Positions 8,935 through 18,895 of a stretch of DNA of 64,000 nucleotides are shown in pieces (position 1 is the stretch's first letter; each line of letters begins with the position of its first letter). The notes under the pieces are model-generated. The model did no database searches. It was given only the letters and a program-made list of their open reading frames with translations, and was not told where the DNA came from. Source of the stretch: AP-15 sp963747735 (GTDB lineage Bacteria > Pseudomonadota > Alphaproteobacteria > ATCC43930 > CGMCC-115725); contig CAVVGE010000007.1 of assembly GCA_963747735.1 (NCBI GenBank), positions 248,001 to 312,000 on the forward strand, written 5' to 3'. Both the position numbers and the translations under genes were made by a program.

Positions 8935-10085
8935 CCGCCGGCCCGTCGATCTTGCGCGGGTTGGTATGGATCCAGCGGTCGTGCATCGAGTTGGCGGCGA
9001 TCAGGTCGAGCTGGTCCTCGGTGACGCCGACATCGCGCAACCGGGTCGGCAGGCCGAGCCCGGCGATCAGCGCGCCGACCGCATCGGCCGCGGGCTCGTT
9101 CGGATGCCCGAGCGCCTCGCAGACACGCGCCTGCTGGTCGGCGTTGACCGCATGGTTGAAGCGCAGCACATGCGGCAGCATCACGCAGGAGGTGTAGCCG
9201 TGCGGCACATGCGCGGTGCCGCCCAGCACATGGCCGATGCCGTGGCTCGCCCCTTTGCTGACCCCGGTCTGCGAGCCGACCATCGACATCCAGGCGCCGA
9301 TCTGGCAGTCGAGCCGCGCGTCGAGATCAGAGGGGTCGGCTTTGACCGCCGGCAGCCCTTTGCCGAGGAGGCGCAGCGCATGATAGGCCGCGCCCTCCGA
9401 GAGCGGCTGGCCGTCGACCGAGCAGATATCCTCGACCGCGTGGTCGACCGCTCGGATCCCGGTCGACAGGAGCAGCCATTCCGGTGTCGGAAGGCTCGCC
9501 GCCGGGTCGAGGATGACCGTGCGCGGGATCATCAGGGGATGCGAAAAGCTTTCTTTGACGTGCCGCACGGTGTCGGTGCAGCCGGCGCCGGCCGAGAACT
9601 CGCCGGCCGACAAGGTGGTCGGGATCGCGACCATGCGCACGCCCGGAGGTCGCCACTCTCGGGGCGCGCGCGATAGCGCCGTCGGCTGCGGTTTGGGCGC
9701 GGAAATCGTCGAGCTGCTCGGGCGTGGTGACGCCGTTGCCGAGGCAGAGGCCGACCATCTTCGCGGCGTCGGTGACCGAGCCGCCGCCCAGGGTGACGAT
9801 CAGGTCGGCATGCGCCTCGCGCGCCATGTTGGCGGCGTCGGTGACGTCGGCGCGCGGCGTGTGCGCGCCGATCTTGGTGCAGAGCCCGGCAAAGCGGTTG
9901 CCCAATACCCGCCGCAACCGCTCGACGAGATCGGTCTCGCGCGCCAAGGTGCCGCTCGCCAGCACAAAGACGGCGCGCGCATCGAGCCGGTCGACCTCCC
10001 GCACCAGCGCCTCGGCATAAGGCTCGCCGAAGACGACGCCGTCCATTTGCGGAAAGCGATAAGCGCCGCTCAGCATTTTTATCAT
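8903..10085 (-). pseudogene. Iron-containing alcohol dehydrogenase / maleylacetate reductase-like, frameshifted
   Basis: Two frames together make one protein of about 393 residues. The N-terminal half (from ATG 10085) holds the nucleotide-binding LGGGSVTDAAK. The C-terminal half begins with PPGVRMVAIPTTLSAGEF and contains the metal-site region GASHGIGHVLGG. The frames meet at about 9650-9665, where one extra base restores a continuous product (1183 bp equals 394 codons plus one). It would be an NAD(P)-linked, Fe or metal-dependent dehydrogenase; the PTTLSAGEF stretch is typical of the maleylacetate reductase-like branch. Either a real frameshift or a sequence error. Confidence 0.8.
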
Positions 10086-10100
10086 CCGCTCTCGCGAGAG

Positions 10101-10183
10101 CCCCTCACCCCGCCCTCTCCCCGCAAGCGGGACGAAAGAGCGAAATTCCCTCCCCCGCATGCGGGGGAGGGTCAGGGTGGGGG
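10101..10183. repeat. CCCTC-type palindromic repeat
   Basis: Nested inverted repeat between the VOC gene and the alcohol dehydrogenase gene. The inner part, 10148-10171, is a fully palindromic 24-mer (CCCTCCCCCGC, AT, and its complement). Outer CCCCTCACCC at 10101-10110 faces GGGTGGGGG near 10175-10183. It belongs to the same family as copies at 22342-22390, 30575-30605 and 57714-57845. Confidence 0.7.
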
Positions 10184-10205
10184 CGCGTGCTTGTGCCTGC
10201 GCCAG

Positions 10206-11168
10206 CTACATCGCGGCCATGCGGCCGGCGCGGCGCTTGGCCAGCGGGGTCGCCGGCTCGACCGCGGGCGAAGCCGGCAGCTTTTTGGTCGAGCGCGGCA
10301 AGGTCCAATCCCACTCGTCCGCGCCCATCTGGTAGTGCCGGTTGTTCTGCGACGGGTTGCGGTTGACCATGTGGCGATTGTGGAGCGGGTGGGTGCAGCT
10401 CCTGACCTCGTGCTCGATCGTGAACAAGTGCTTGCCGGTCTCCATGCAGACGATGTCCTGCCAGCGGTACTGATACTGGTCGCTCTCTTCGGTGATCAGG
10501 CCACGCTTTTCGAGCTCGTCATGCGGCCCCGAAAATTCCTGCGCATAGACCTGCAGGTGGTGGCCGTCGAAGTCCGGGATCTTGCGGTCGGTCTCGCGGA
10601 AGATCAGCTCCTGCCGGCCGCCGGCGCGGACATGGGCGGCGCGGCCCTCGCCATTCTCCTTGACGCAGGCGGGCGTATAGAAGATTTCGCGGTAGAAGCG
10701 CGCGATGCCATCGGCGGCCCCTTCCGGCACGGTAAACTCGACATAGGGCATGCCGAGGTTGATCGGGCCGAACCGCTCCTCGTCGGGCCCGTAGAGGCGG
10801 AACTTGTTGCCCCACGGACAGGTCGCCTCGACATAGGCGTTGTGCTGCTTGCAGTCGAACTTGGTGTCGGCGAGCTTTTTCTTGGCTTCGCCGAGGCGCT
10901 CGCACAATTCTTCGAGCGATGGGACGACCAACCCGACATGGCCGCGCAGCACGTTCGGCTCGCCAGTCGGCAGATGGAACTGGCTGTTGCCGCAATTGAC
11001 CCACATGTTGTTGGTGCCCGGGAACATAAACGGGTCGCGGGTCAGGCCGAGCGCCGAGAGATAGAATTCCTGCGCCAGCCCTTGATCGTCGATCCGGAGA
11101 TTGACGTGCTCGAGGCCGACGAGGTTGCCGAGATCCTCGGCGGTGCGGTCGTAGAGTTGTTGCGCCAT
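10206..11168 (-). CDS. VOC (glyoxalase/dioxygenase fold) family protein
   Basis: A 320-residue protein built from two vicinal-oxygen-chelate modules. The first starts at GLEHVNLRIDDQGLAQEFY (about residues 18-36), with the N-terminal metal His in LEHVN. The second includes MPYVEFTVPEGAADGIARFY and DGHHLQVYAQEF. These folds bind a divalent metal for isomerase, lyase or ring-cleaving reactions; this subfamily is uncharacterised as far as I can tell. The tail of about 60 residues is Arg/Pro/Ala-rich. Start at ATG 11168 follows a GGAGCC site. It lies downstream of the AhpD-like gene on the same strand with an 86-bp gap. Confidence 0.82.
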   Translation of the reverse strand: MAQQLYDRTAEDLGNLVGLEHVNLRIDDQGLAQEFYLSALGLTRDPFMFPGTNNMWVNCGNSQFHLPTGEPNVLRGHVGLVVPSLEELCERLGEAKKKLADTKFDCKQHNAYVEATCPWGNKFRLYGPDEERFGPINLGMPYVEFTVPEGAADGIARFYREIFYTPACVKENGEGRAAHVRAGGRQELIFRETDRKIPDFDGHHLQVYAQEFSGPHDELEKRGLITEESDQYQYRWQDIVCMETGKHLFTIEHEVRSCTHPLHNRHMVNRNPSQNNRHYQMGADEWDWTLPRSTKKLPASPAVEPATPLAKRRAGRMAAM

Positions 11169-11254
11169 AGGCTCCTCCAGTGTCGCCGGCCGACGGTGCC
11201 GCCCGGCCCTCATAGGTTTCGCTGCGCCGTGCGATTGCCCGGCACGCAGCGCTA

Positions 11255-11656
11255 TCAAAACAGCTTTTCGAAGCGTTCGTCTACCGGCACGCGATAGCCG
11301 TTGGCAAGCGCGTTGGTCTCGTTGGCCATGCCGACGACCGCCAGCAGCTCGGCCAGCATCGCCGGGGTCATCCCCTGCTTCTTGGCCGCGGCGGCGTGCG
11401 AGGCGGTGCAATAGGCGCAGCCGTTCGTAGCACTGACCGCGAGATAAAGCAGCTCCTTGGTCAGCGGGTCGAGCGCCCCCGGCGCCATGACCTCTTTGAT
11501 GCTGTCCCAGGTGCGCCGCAGCGTGGCGGGATCGTGCGCCAGCGCCTTCCAGAAATTGTTGATCCAGTCGGTGCCGCGCGTCCGCATGATGTCGTCATAG
11601 ACGGCGCGCACCGCCGCATTCGCGTCCTGGTATTCGACCGGCGGCAGCATCGTCAT
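11255..11656 (-). CDS. Carboxymuconolactone decarboxylase (AhpD-like) family protein
   Basis: A 133-residue helical protein. The motif CAYCTASH (ATNGCAYCTASHAAAAK) is the CxxCxxxH peroxidase-type site of AhpD-like proteins. Such proteins reduce peroxides or act as decarboxylases with a lipoyl or thiol partner. The start at ATG 11656 sits 1 nt after the stop of the upstream DUF962 gene (11658-11660), which suggests translational coupling. An upstream in-frame start at 11692 would overlap that gene more. An Asn/Thr-rich ending (ANGYRVPVDERFEKLF) closes the protein. Confidence 0.85.
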   Translation of the reverse strand: MTMLPPVEYQDANAAVRAVYDDIMRTRGTDWINNFWKALAHDPATLRRTWDSIKEVMAPGALDPLTKELLYLAVSATNGCAYCTASHAAAAKKQGMTPAMLAELLAVVGMANETNALANGYRVPVDERFEKLF

Positions 11657-11657
11657 C

Positions 11658-12011
11658 CTAATCCCCGTCACTCTGTTCGCCGGGCAATTCACGGCCGAGC
11701 CGGCCCGAAAGAAAGAGGCCGAGCATACGGAAATCGCTCAGCAAAGACCAGACCGGGTGGCCGAAAGTCTCGGGACGGTTGTGCTCGAACGCAAAATGGC
11801 CGAGCCAGGCGCAGGCGTAGCCGGCGATGGGTGCGGCCGGCAGCCAGCGCCAGTCGCGCGAAGCCGCCGCGGCGATCAAGAGGGCCACGCCGATAGAGGT
11901 GCCGGCATAATGCAGCGCACGGGTGCGCGGGTCGCGGTGCGCGCCGAGATAGCGGCGCCAGAATGCGGCATAGCTGATCGGCTGCGGCGCTTGTAAAGCG
12001 GTTTCGGGCAT
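11658..12011 (-). CDS. Mpo1-like (DUF962) membrane protein
   Basis: A 117-residue protein with the DUF962/Mpo1 pattern: FWRRYLGAHRDPRTRALHYAGT near the N-terminus, then two hydrophobic segments, then AWLGHFAFEHNRPETFGHP. The conserved His residues (HRDP, LHYAGT, GHFAFEHN) match those that bind iron in yeast Mpo1, a dioxygenase of 2-hydroxy fatty acid breakdown. Activity in bacteria is inferred from the family. It is the first gene of a two-gene unit with the AhpD-like gene and is divergent from asd, with only 47 bp between the starts. Confidence 0.85.
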   Translation of the reverse strand: MPETALQAPQPISYAAFWRRYLGAHRDPRTRALHYAGTSIGVALLIAAAASRDWRWLPAAPIAGYACAWLGHFAFEHNRPETFGHPVWSLLSDFRMLGLFLSGRLGRELPGEQSDGD

Positions 12012-12058
12012 CGTAAGTCAGCCTTGGTCATCATCCCTTTCAGGCGCGGAGCGGCAGG

Positions 12059-13126
<1,068 letters not shown>

Positions 13127-13136
13127 CGGCGCGCGG

Positions 13137-13451
13137 TCAGGCAATTGCCGGAAAGAGGTCGTGCCAATCCGGGTCCTGCTCCTCGATCAGCCTCCAATCC
13201 CGCCGCCATTTTTTGAGCGCCTTTTCTCGGGTGATCGCGGCAATCGGATCGTCGTGAGCCTCGAACCAAACCAGGCGCTCGACGCCATACTTCGCCGTGA
13301 AGCCCGGCACGACCTTTGCCCTGTGCTCGCCAACACGCCGGGCGAGGTCATTTGTGATGCCGAGGTAGAGCGTCCCATGCCTGCGGCTGGCCAGAAGGTA
13401 AACGTAGTAAGCCAAGGTTTTGGCTCCAATCCCCCACCCGTATGCAGTCAT
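13137..13451 (-). CDS. GIY-YIG nuclease superfamily protein
   Basis: A small protein of about 92-104 residues with a single GIY-YIG domain. YYVYLLASRRHGTLYLGITNDL shows the paired YVY and YLG strands, followed by the Arg of ARRVGEH. The conserved acidic and lysine-rich end (ITREKALKKWRRDWK-like) matches the UPF0213/YhbQ group. These stand-alone proteins are probably DNA-processing enzymes with unclear roles. ATG 13451 lies inside a palindromic repeat (13447-13569), so the first 11 residues are repeat-derived; TTG 13415, right before AYYVYLL, may be the original start. Confidence 0.85.
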   Translation of the reverse strand: MTAYGWGIGAKTLAYYVYLLASRRHGTLYLGITNDLARRVGEHRAKVVPGFTAKYGVERLVWFEAHDDPIAAITREKALKKWRRDWRLIEEQDPDWHDLFPAIA

Positions 13452-13569
13452 TCCGGGACGGCCCGAAAGGGCCGGGCCCGGAACCTATGAACACCGTCGC
13501 CCGACTGCTTCGGAACAGCCGGGTGTGCATGGGTTCCGGGCTCTCGGCTGCGCCGCACCCCGGAATGAC
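13447..13569. repeat. Interspersed palindromic element, copy 1
   Basis: A 123-bp element with perfect 11-bp terminal inverted repeats (GTCATTCCGGG at 13447, CCCGGAATGAC ending 13569). Inside, CGGGCCCGGAACC and GGGTTCCGGGCTC form a second stem. A second copy with the same ends is at 32272-32395. It lies between the divergent GIY-YIG and YejE-like genes and overlaps the ATG of the former. Confidence 0.8.
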
Positions 13570-13590
13570 GATCCCGGGCGATGTTAAAGG

Positions 13591-14673
13591 ATGACGGTGG
13601 GTCCCTTAACCGCCTTCGCACCCTCGGTCCCCGACCGCTTTCTCGGGCGGCCGATCTCGCCGCTGACGCGGCGGCGGCTCGACAGCTTTCGCGCCAATCG
13701 CCGCGGCTTCTGGTCGCTGTGGATTTTTCTGGCGCTGTTCACGATCACGCTGTTCGCCGAGGTGATCGCCAACGACCGGCCGATCCTCGTGCGCTTTGCC
13801 GGCGCCTGGTATTTCCCGGTCCTGGTCAATTACCCGGAGACCGCCTTCGGCGGCGATTTCCCGACCGCCGCCGATTATCGCGACCCCGAGGTGCAAAAGC
13901 TGATCGATGCCAAGGGCTGGATGGTGTGGCCGCCGATCCCGTTCAGCTACAACACGATCAACTACAAATTGCCGAGCCCGGCACCCTCGCCGCCGAGCAG
14001 GGTCGATTGGCTCGGCACCGACGACCAGGGTCGCGACGTGCTGGCACGGCTGATCTACGGGTTTCGCATCTCGGTCTTGTTCGGGCTGGTGCTGACCTTG
14101 CTCTCCTCGGTGATCGGGGTCGCGGCCGGGGCGGTCCAGGGCTATTTCGGTGGGCTCGTCGATCTCGGGTTTCAGCGCTTTATCGAGATCTGGTCGGGGC
14201 TGCCGGTGCTGTACCTGCTGATCATCATGGCGAGCTTTGTCGAGCCCAATTTCTGGTGGCTGCTCGGCTTGATGCTGCTCTTTTCGTGGATGGGTCTTGT
14301 CGATGTCGTGCGCGCCGAGTTTCTGCGCGCGCGCAATTTCGATTATGTGCGCGCTGCGAGGGCGCTCGGCGTTTCCGACCCGGTGATCATCCTGCGCCAC
14401 GTCCTGCCCAACGCCACGGTGGCGACGATCACCTTTCTGCCGTTTATCCTGAACGGCTCGATCACGACCCTGACCTCGCTCGACTTTCTCGGCTTTGGCC
14501 TGCCGCCCGGCTCGGCTTCGCTCGGCGAATTATTGGCCCAAGGCAAGGCCAATCTGCAGGCGCCGTGGCTCGGCCTCACCGCCTTTTTCGCGCTCGCGGT
14601 GATGCTGAGCCTTTTGATCTTTGTCGGCGAGGCGGTGCGCGACGCCTTCGACCCCCGCAAGGTCACCTTGTGA
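13591..14673 (+). CDS. ABC transporter permease, YejE-like (oligopeptide / microcin C type)
   Basis: A 360-residue inner-membrane permease. After one N-terminal helix comes a long periplasmic loop (about residues 60-150) with WPPIPFSYNTINYKL and DWLGTDDQGRDVLARL, typical of YejE. The five-helix BPD_transp_1 domain follows, with the ATPase-contact loop RAARALGVSDPVIILRHVLPN (about 250-270). It would form the channel with a YejB-type partner for import of peptides. No YejA, YejB or YejF gene is adjacent, so this is an orphan subunit. ATG 13591 has AAAGG directly in front, closer than usual. Confidence 0.85.
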   Translation: MTVGPLTAFAPSVPDRFLGRPISPLTRRRLDSFRANRRGFWSLWIFLALFTITLFAEVIANDRPILVRFAGAWYFPVLVNYPETAFGGDFPTAADYRDPEVQKLIDAKGWMVWPPIPFSYNTINYKLPSPAPSPPSRVDWLGTDDQGRDVLARLIYGFRISVLFGLVLTLLSSVIGVAAGAVQGYFGGLVDLGFQRFIEIWSGLPVLYLLIIMASFVEPNFWWLLGLMLLFSWMGLVDVVRAEFLRARNFDYVRAARALGVSDPVIILRHVLPNATVATITFLPFILNGSITTLTSLDFLGFGLPPGSASLGELLAQGKANLQAPWLGLTAFFALAVMLSLLIFVGEAVRDAFDPRKVTL

Positions 14674-14707
14674 CTCCCTCGGCTGCTGGGCGTCGCGCGG
14701 CATCGGG

Positions 14708-14950
14708 TCAATGCGGGGGCGGCAGCGGAGCTTGCTGGATCGGCCCATTCGCCGGCGGGGGCGCCATGTTCCCCGGCATCGGCGGCGGGGGATAAGGGTA
14801 GGCGGGGCGGTAGGGATAAGGGTACGGGGAAGGATAAGGCGGATAGGGGTAATAGCCGCCGGTGTAGGGGTCGTAATAGCAGCCCGACAATGCGCCCGCA
14901 CCCGCCAGCGCGATCAGCATGGCGCGCCACCACCGAAGACGTTTGGTCAT
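14708..14950 (-). CDS. Small Tyr/Pro-rich lipoprotein
   Basis: An 80-residue putative lipoprotein. A basic N-terminus (MTKRLRWWR) and hydrophobic stretch lead to the lipobox LSGC near residue 22. After the cysteine the protein is almost entirely Tyr, Pro and Gly (YDPYTGGYYPYPPYPSPYP), a low-complexity repeat that would be extended and surface-exposed. It starts 5 bp after the stop of the enoyl-CoA hydratase gene and is probably cotranscribed. No function is known. Confidence 0.7.
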   Translation of the reverse strand: MTKRLRWWRAMLIALAGAGALSGCYYDPYTGGYYPYPPYPSPYPYPYRPAYPYPPPPMPGNMAPPPANGPIQQAPLPPPH

Positions 14951-14955
14951 CGCAT

Positions 14956-15753
14956 TCACCTCCGGCCATTGAAATTCGGACTGCGCTTTTCCACAAAGGC
15001 GCGCACCCCTTCGACAAAATCCTCGGTCGCCGCGCAAGCGGCGAAACTCTCGGCTTCGCGCCGCAGCTGCGCCTCGAACCCATCGCCGAGGCTCGCCTGA
15101 AGCAACGCTTTGGTGCGGGCATAGGCCTCGGTCGGCCCATTGGCGAGGCGCCTCGCCAACGCTTCAGCCTCGGCCATCAGCCGCTCCGGCTCGACGAGCC
15201 GGTTGACGATGCCCAATTCGAGCGCGCGATGCGCCTCAAAGCGCCCGCCGAGCAGCGCCAGCTCGGCCGCGCGCTTGAGCCCGACGGTCCCCGGCAAGGT
15301 CGCGGTCATGCCGCCATCGGGGCTGGTGCCGAGATGGATATAGCCGCAGGTAAAGACCGCATCCTTTGCGGCGAGCGCGAGATCGGCGGCGAGGACGAGG
15401 CTGAGCCCGAACCCGGCCGCGGCACCCTGGACCGCCGCCACCACCGGCTTTGGCATGTGCCGCAGCCGGACCAGCAGCGGGTGCAGCGTCTCGACGATCC
15501 GGTGGAGCTCCGCGCGCCGTCCCTCGGGCGCCAGACCGACGAGCGCAGCGAACATCCCGATATCGCCACCGGCGCAAAAATGCGTGCCGGCACCGCGCAG
15601 CAGCACGGCGCGCGCGCTGCGCTCCTCGGCCGCTTCGGCGGCGGCATCGGCAAGCGCCGCGATCGCCTCCCGGTCGACCGCGTTCAGCACCTCCGGCCGG
15701 TTGAGCGCGATGACGAGCACCGCGCCTTGTCGCTCGACGATCACTTTCGCCAT
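14956..15753 (-). CDS. Enoyl-CoA hydratase/isomerase family protein
   Basis: A 265-residue crotonase-fold protein. It begins with the usual VLVIALNRPEVLNAVDREA. GAGTHFCAGGDIGMFA (about residues 58-73) supplies the first oxyanion-hole amide, and AAVQGAAAGFGLSLVLAADLAL (about 96-117) the second. The catalytic Glu positions lie in the TSPDGGMTATLPGTVG region, where a Gly replaces one of the two Glu residues of classical hydratases, so it may be an isomerase or act on another CoA thioester. It is divergent from the amidohydrolase gene, 46 bp away. Confidence 0.9.
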   Translation of the reverse strand: MAKVIVERQGAVLVIALNRPEVLNAVDREAIAALADAAAEAAEERSARAVLLRGAGTHFCAGGDIGMFAALVGLAPEGRRAELHRIVETLHPLLVRLRHMPKPVVAAVQGAAAGFGLSLVLAADLALAAKDAVFTCGYIHLGTSPDGGMTATLPGTVGLKRAAELALLGGRFEAHRALELGIVNRLVEPERLMAEAEALARRLANGPTEAYARTKALLQASLGDGFEAQLRREAESFAACAATEDFVEGVRAFVEKRSPNFNGRR

Positions 15754-15799
15754 CGCTTCGGCCTATCATGCGCCCGAGAGCTTTCGGAAAGACGATAGC

Positions 15800-17290
15800 A
15801 TGGCGTGGACGATGTTGCGCGGCGGCCGGGTGCTCGACATTGCCGCGGGCACGGCCGAGCCTGCCGATATCCTGATCGACGGTGACACGATCCGCGAGAT
15901 CGGCCCGCCCGGCTGCGCGATGCCCGAAGGGGCGGCCGAGGTTTCGGCGGCGCGCCGGCTGTTGCATCCCGGCCTCGTCAATGCCCACACCCACGGCCAC
16001 GGCAACCTCGCCAAGGGCATGGGCGACCGCTGGACCTTGGAGCTGCTGCTGACCGCCGCACCTTGGATCACCGGCAACCGCAACCATGAGGACCGCTATC
16101 TCTCGACCCAGCTGGGGGCCGTCGAGATGGTCATGAAAGGCTGCACCGCCTGCTACGATTTGTCGTTCGAATGGCCGCTGCCGACCGCCGAGGGGCTGGC
16201 GCGCGCCGGGCAGGCCTATGCCGATGTCGGAATGCGCGCGGTGCTGGCGCCGATGGTCGCCGACCGCAGCTTTTACGAGGCGATCCCGGGCCTCCTCGAC
16301 GCGATGCCGCCGGCATTGCGGGGCCGGGTGGACGAGCTGCGCCTGCCGCCGGCCGAAGCGACGCTCCAGGCGATGCGCGCGGCGCTCGCCGGCTGGTCGT
16401 TCGACCGCGAGCAGATTTGCCCGGCGGTGGCGCCGACGATCCCGCATCACTGCTCCGACGGGTTTATCCGCGGCTGCGCCGATCTCGCGCGCGAGCTCGA
16501 TCTCGGGCTGCACAGCCATGTCGCCGAGTCGAAGGTGCAGGCGGTGACCGGCATCCGCGTCTATGGCCGCACCCAGACCGCGCATCTGGCAACGCTCGGC
16601 GTGCTCGGCCCGCGTTTTACCGTGGCGCACGGCGTGTGGCTCGACGACGACGACATGGCGCGGCTCGGCGACCACGGCGCTTCGGTCGCGCACAATCCCG
16701 GCAGCAACATGCGCCTCGGCGGCGGGCTTGCCGACACCCGCGCGATGCTCGACCGCCGGGTCAACCTGGGCATCGGCACGGACGGTGCCAATTGCTCGGA
16801 CAACCAGAACATGTACGAGGCGATGCGGCTCGCGTCCTTTGTCTCAAAGGCGCGGGGACCGGATTGGCGGCGCTGGCTCTCGACCCGCGAAGCCGCATTG
16901 GCGGCGACCGAGGGGAGCGCCAAGGCGCTCGGGCTTCCCGGCCGGATCGGCCGGATCGCGCCCGGCTACAAGGCCGATATCGTCATGCTCGACCTCGACC
17001 ACCCGAACTGGCTGCCGTTCAACGACCCGGTCAACCAGCTGGTCCACACCGAGGACGGCAACGCCGTCGCCAGCGTCATGATCGGCGGCCGGCTCATCGT
17101 CGACAATCGGCGGGTCTTGACGGTCGATCTCGCCCGGCTGCGCGACCGGGTCGAGGCGGCGCGCGAGCGTCTCGCCGCCGTCAACGCCGACAACCGCCGC
17201 CTTTACCAGGCGCTCGAGCCGGTGGTCGGCAGCCACTGCCCGGGCCTCGCCGCGCTGCCCTACCACATCGACCGCTACGGCGGCCGGTGA
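15800..17290 (+). CDS. Amidohydrolase family protein (aminohydrolase/deaminase-like)
   Basis: A 496-residue metal-dependent hydrolase. VNAHTHGHGN (about residues 66-75) gives the first two metal His. LGLHSHVAESKVQ, VAHGVWLDDDD and IGTDGANCSDNQNMYEAMR supply the third His, the fourth His and the catalytic Asp. This pattern fits the cytosine deaminase/chlorohydrolase (AtzB, SsnA, MTA/SAH deaminase) branch, which removes amino or chloro groups from heterocycles. The start at ATG 15800 opens the beta-sandwich domain (MLRGGRVLDIAAGTAEPADI). A TauD-type oxygenase follows 75 bp later. The substrate is unknown. Confidence 0.88.
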   Translation: MAWTMLRGGRVLDIAAGTAEPADILIDGDTIREIGPPGCAMPEGAAEVSAARRLLHPGLVNAHTHGHGNLAKGMGDRWTLELLLTAAPWITGNRNHEDRYLSTQLGAVEMVMKGCTACYDLSFEWPLPTAEGLARAGQAYADVGMRAVLAPMVADRSFYEAIPGLLDAMPPALRGRVDELRLPPAEATLQAMRAALAGWSFDREQICPAVAPTIPHHCSDGFIRGCADLARELDLGLHSHVAESKVQAVTGIRVYGRTQTAHLATLGVLGPRFTVAHGVWLDDDDMARLGDHGASVAHNPGSNMRLGGGLADTRAMLDRRVNLGIGTDGANCSDNQNMYEAMRLASFVSKARGPDWRRWLSTREAALAATEGSAKALGLPGRIGRIAPGYKADIVMLDLDHPNWLPFNDPVNQLVHTEDGNAVASVMIGGRLIVDNRRVLTVDLARLRDRVEAARERLAAVNADNRRLYQALEPVVGSHCPGLAALPYHIDRYGGR

Positions 17291-17365
17291 CATGCAGCAA
17301 ACCCTTAGATTTCGCGATCGCAGCCGGCTAGACTGACAAGCAGGCGACAAAAAGGAGGATAGCTC

Positions 17366-18211
17366 ATGGCCGGCACACCGCAGCTGCGTCCGCTCGGCGA
17401 GGCCCTCGGCACCGAGGCGCTCGGGATCGATCTCGCGCAGCTCGACGACGCGACCTTTACCTGGATCGAGGGGGCCTTTGCCGAGCACCCGGTGCTGGTG
17501 TTCCGCAACCAGGAGCTCGGCGCCGGCGACATCGCCGCCTTCGGGCGCCGGTTCGGCCGGCCGCGCCCGCATGCGCTCGTCGGCTATCGCCACGCCGATC
17601 ATCCCGAAGTGTCGTGGCTGCGCAATGTCGACGAGGCCGGCGCGGTCGATTGGTACGGCGTCAAGCGCGCCACCGACTGGCACACCGACTCGACCTATGA
17701 GGAAGAGCTGCCGTTGCTCGCGATGCTGCACGCGCTCGAAATTCCCTCGACCAAGGGCGGCACGATGTTTGCCGATATGTGCGCCGCCTATGACGCATTG
17801 CCGGCGGCGATGAAGGACCGCCTCGCCAATACGGTCGGGCTCCACGGCCGCACCGACGGGCCGGTCGGGGCGCGGCTCTACGAGCCGGACGAGGCGATGA
17901 ACCGGACCGACAAGAAATACGCCGAGCAGCGCCGCCCGGCGGTGATCCGGCATCCGGTGACCGGCCGGCCGATCCTGTTCCTGAACCCGATGCACACGCA
18001 TGGCGTCGAGGGCATGGCGCGCGAGGCGGCATGGCAGTTTATCGAGGAGCTGGCCGCGCACGCCACACAGGAGCGCTTTGTCTATTACCATCCTTGGCGG
18101 GTCGGCGATCTGCTGATCTGGGACGAGCGCGCGACAATGCACCGGGGTGCCGGCGACTATCACCCCGAACAGCGCCGCATCATGCTCCGCACCATCGTCT
18201 ACCCGAACTGA
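17366..18211 (+). CDS. TauD/TfdA family 2-oxoglutarate-dependent dioxygenase
   Basis: A 281-residue Fe(II)/2-oxoglutarate oxygenase. His106 and Asp108 (DWHTDST) and the distal His259 (TMHRGAGDY) form the iron-binding triad. Arg271 or Arg275 near the C-terminus would bind 2-oxoglutarate. Family members hydroxylate sulfonates, aryloxyacetates and similar small molecules, releasing the heteroatom group. AAAGGAGG at 17351-17358 precedes ATG 17366. It follows the amidohydrolase gene in the same direction, which suggests a shared catabolic route. A strong hairpin follows the gene. Confidence 0.92.
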   Translation: MAGTPQLRPLGEALGTEALGIDLAQLDDATFTWIEGAFAEHPVLVFRNQELGAGDIAAFGRRFGRPRPHALVGYRHADHPEVSWLRNVDEAGAVDWYGVKRATDWHTDSTYEEELPLLAMLHALEIPSTKGGTMFADMCAAYDALPAAMKDRLANTVGLHGRTDGPVGARLYEPDEAMNRTDKKYAEQRRPAVIRHPVTGRPILFLNPMHTHGVEGMAREAAWQFIEELAAHATQERFVYYHPWRVGDLLIWDERATMHRGAGDYHPEQRRIMLRTIVYPN

Positions 18212-18231
18212 GGCCCATCCTGCCCGAGCGA

Positions 18232-18258
18232 TATGGCGGCCGGCAGCCGGCCGCCATA
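18232..18258 (+). terminator. Hairpin after the TauD-type gene
   Basis: A perfect 12-bp stem (18232-18243 with 18247-18258, TATGGCGGCCGG) and a CAG loop start 20 bp after the stop codon. There is no T run, so it may stop transcription weakly or protect the 3' end. It could also be a repeat. Confidence 0.55.
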
Positions 18259-18861
18259 AGCCCGAAGCGAATTGCCGTCTTGAGCTGACACAGGCGCCAG
18301 CGGTCGGATTCGCATCGCGGCGGGAAGTGTTGTTGCCGGTCGGTCGTTGACCCGCCTGGACAAGCGAGCCCACCCGCGTCCCGTGCAGCACTTTGTGTGC
18401 CCCGCCGCCGCTGCAATCCCTGGTAGCATCTCCTTCAAGTGCCTGGCTGTTGATATAGTAGATTTGCAGCCAGCGCTCGCCTCAGGGTTGAACCCGCCGA
18501 CCCGTCCGGAAGCGGCCCGCCGGATTGCCCGAATGCAAAACCGCGCCATTGCTACCACACGAAGATTGCGAAATCGAAAATCGGCCTATTCGAGACCCCG
18601 CCGGACGCTTGAGCCGTTCCTGCGGATCCGTCGGGGGCGACGACCGCTCCCGCCCCTTAGCCGTCCAGAGGTAGGCGGCTCGGGCTAACGACGCATCGAC
18701 CACCATTGGGCCGACAGCGATTCGCCGTCTGATATTATAGCTTGCTATACATTGGATTTCGTGCCCCGCCTTTGATCAGCAACCCCAAAAATATAACCAA
18801 CTGATAACATGCGCATTTTAGCCGTCGGCAATCGAACCATTGGCTGTCGTCTTGTACACCT
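18259..18861. other. Gap of about 600 bp without a recognised gene, leading into the retron
   Basis: No open frame in either strand has convincing codon use or motifs. The first two thirds are GC-rich and may be decayed coding sequence. From about 18720 the composition becomes AT-richer, as in the retron genes. A perfect 6-bp inverted repeat TATAGC-TT-GCTATA lies at about 18736-18749 and may be an operator. Confidence 0.4.
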
Positions 18862-18890
18862 TTGACGGTGGCGATCTCGGCGTCCAAATT
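18862..18890 (+). promoter_or_regulatory. Candidate sigma-70 promoter of the retron
   Basis: TTGACG at 18862-18867 is a good -35 match. After a 17-nt spacer comes CAAATT (18885-18890), a weak -10. The predicted start of transcription, about 18896-18897, coincides with the first base of the proposed a1 sequence of the non-coding RNA. The weak -10 keeps confidence low. Confidence 0.4.
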
Positions 18891-18895
18891 CACGC

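Noticed and set aside
18809..18822. ATGCGCATTTTAGC as the retron a1 with TAGC branch site
   Set aside because: It resembles the Ec86 5' end, but no complementary a2 was found after the msd stem; the 18896/19079 pair fits better.
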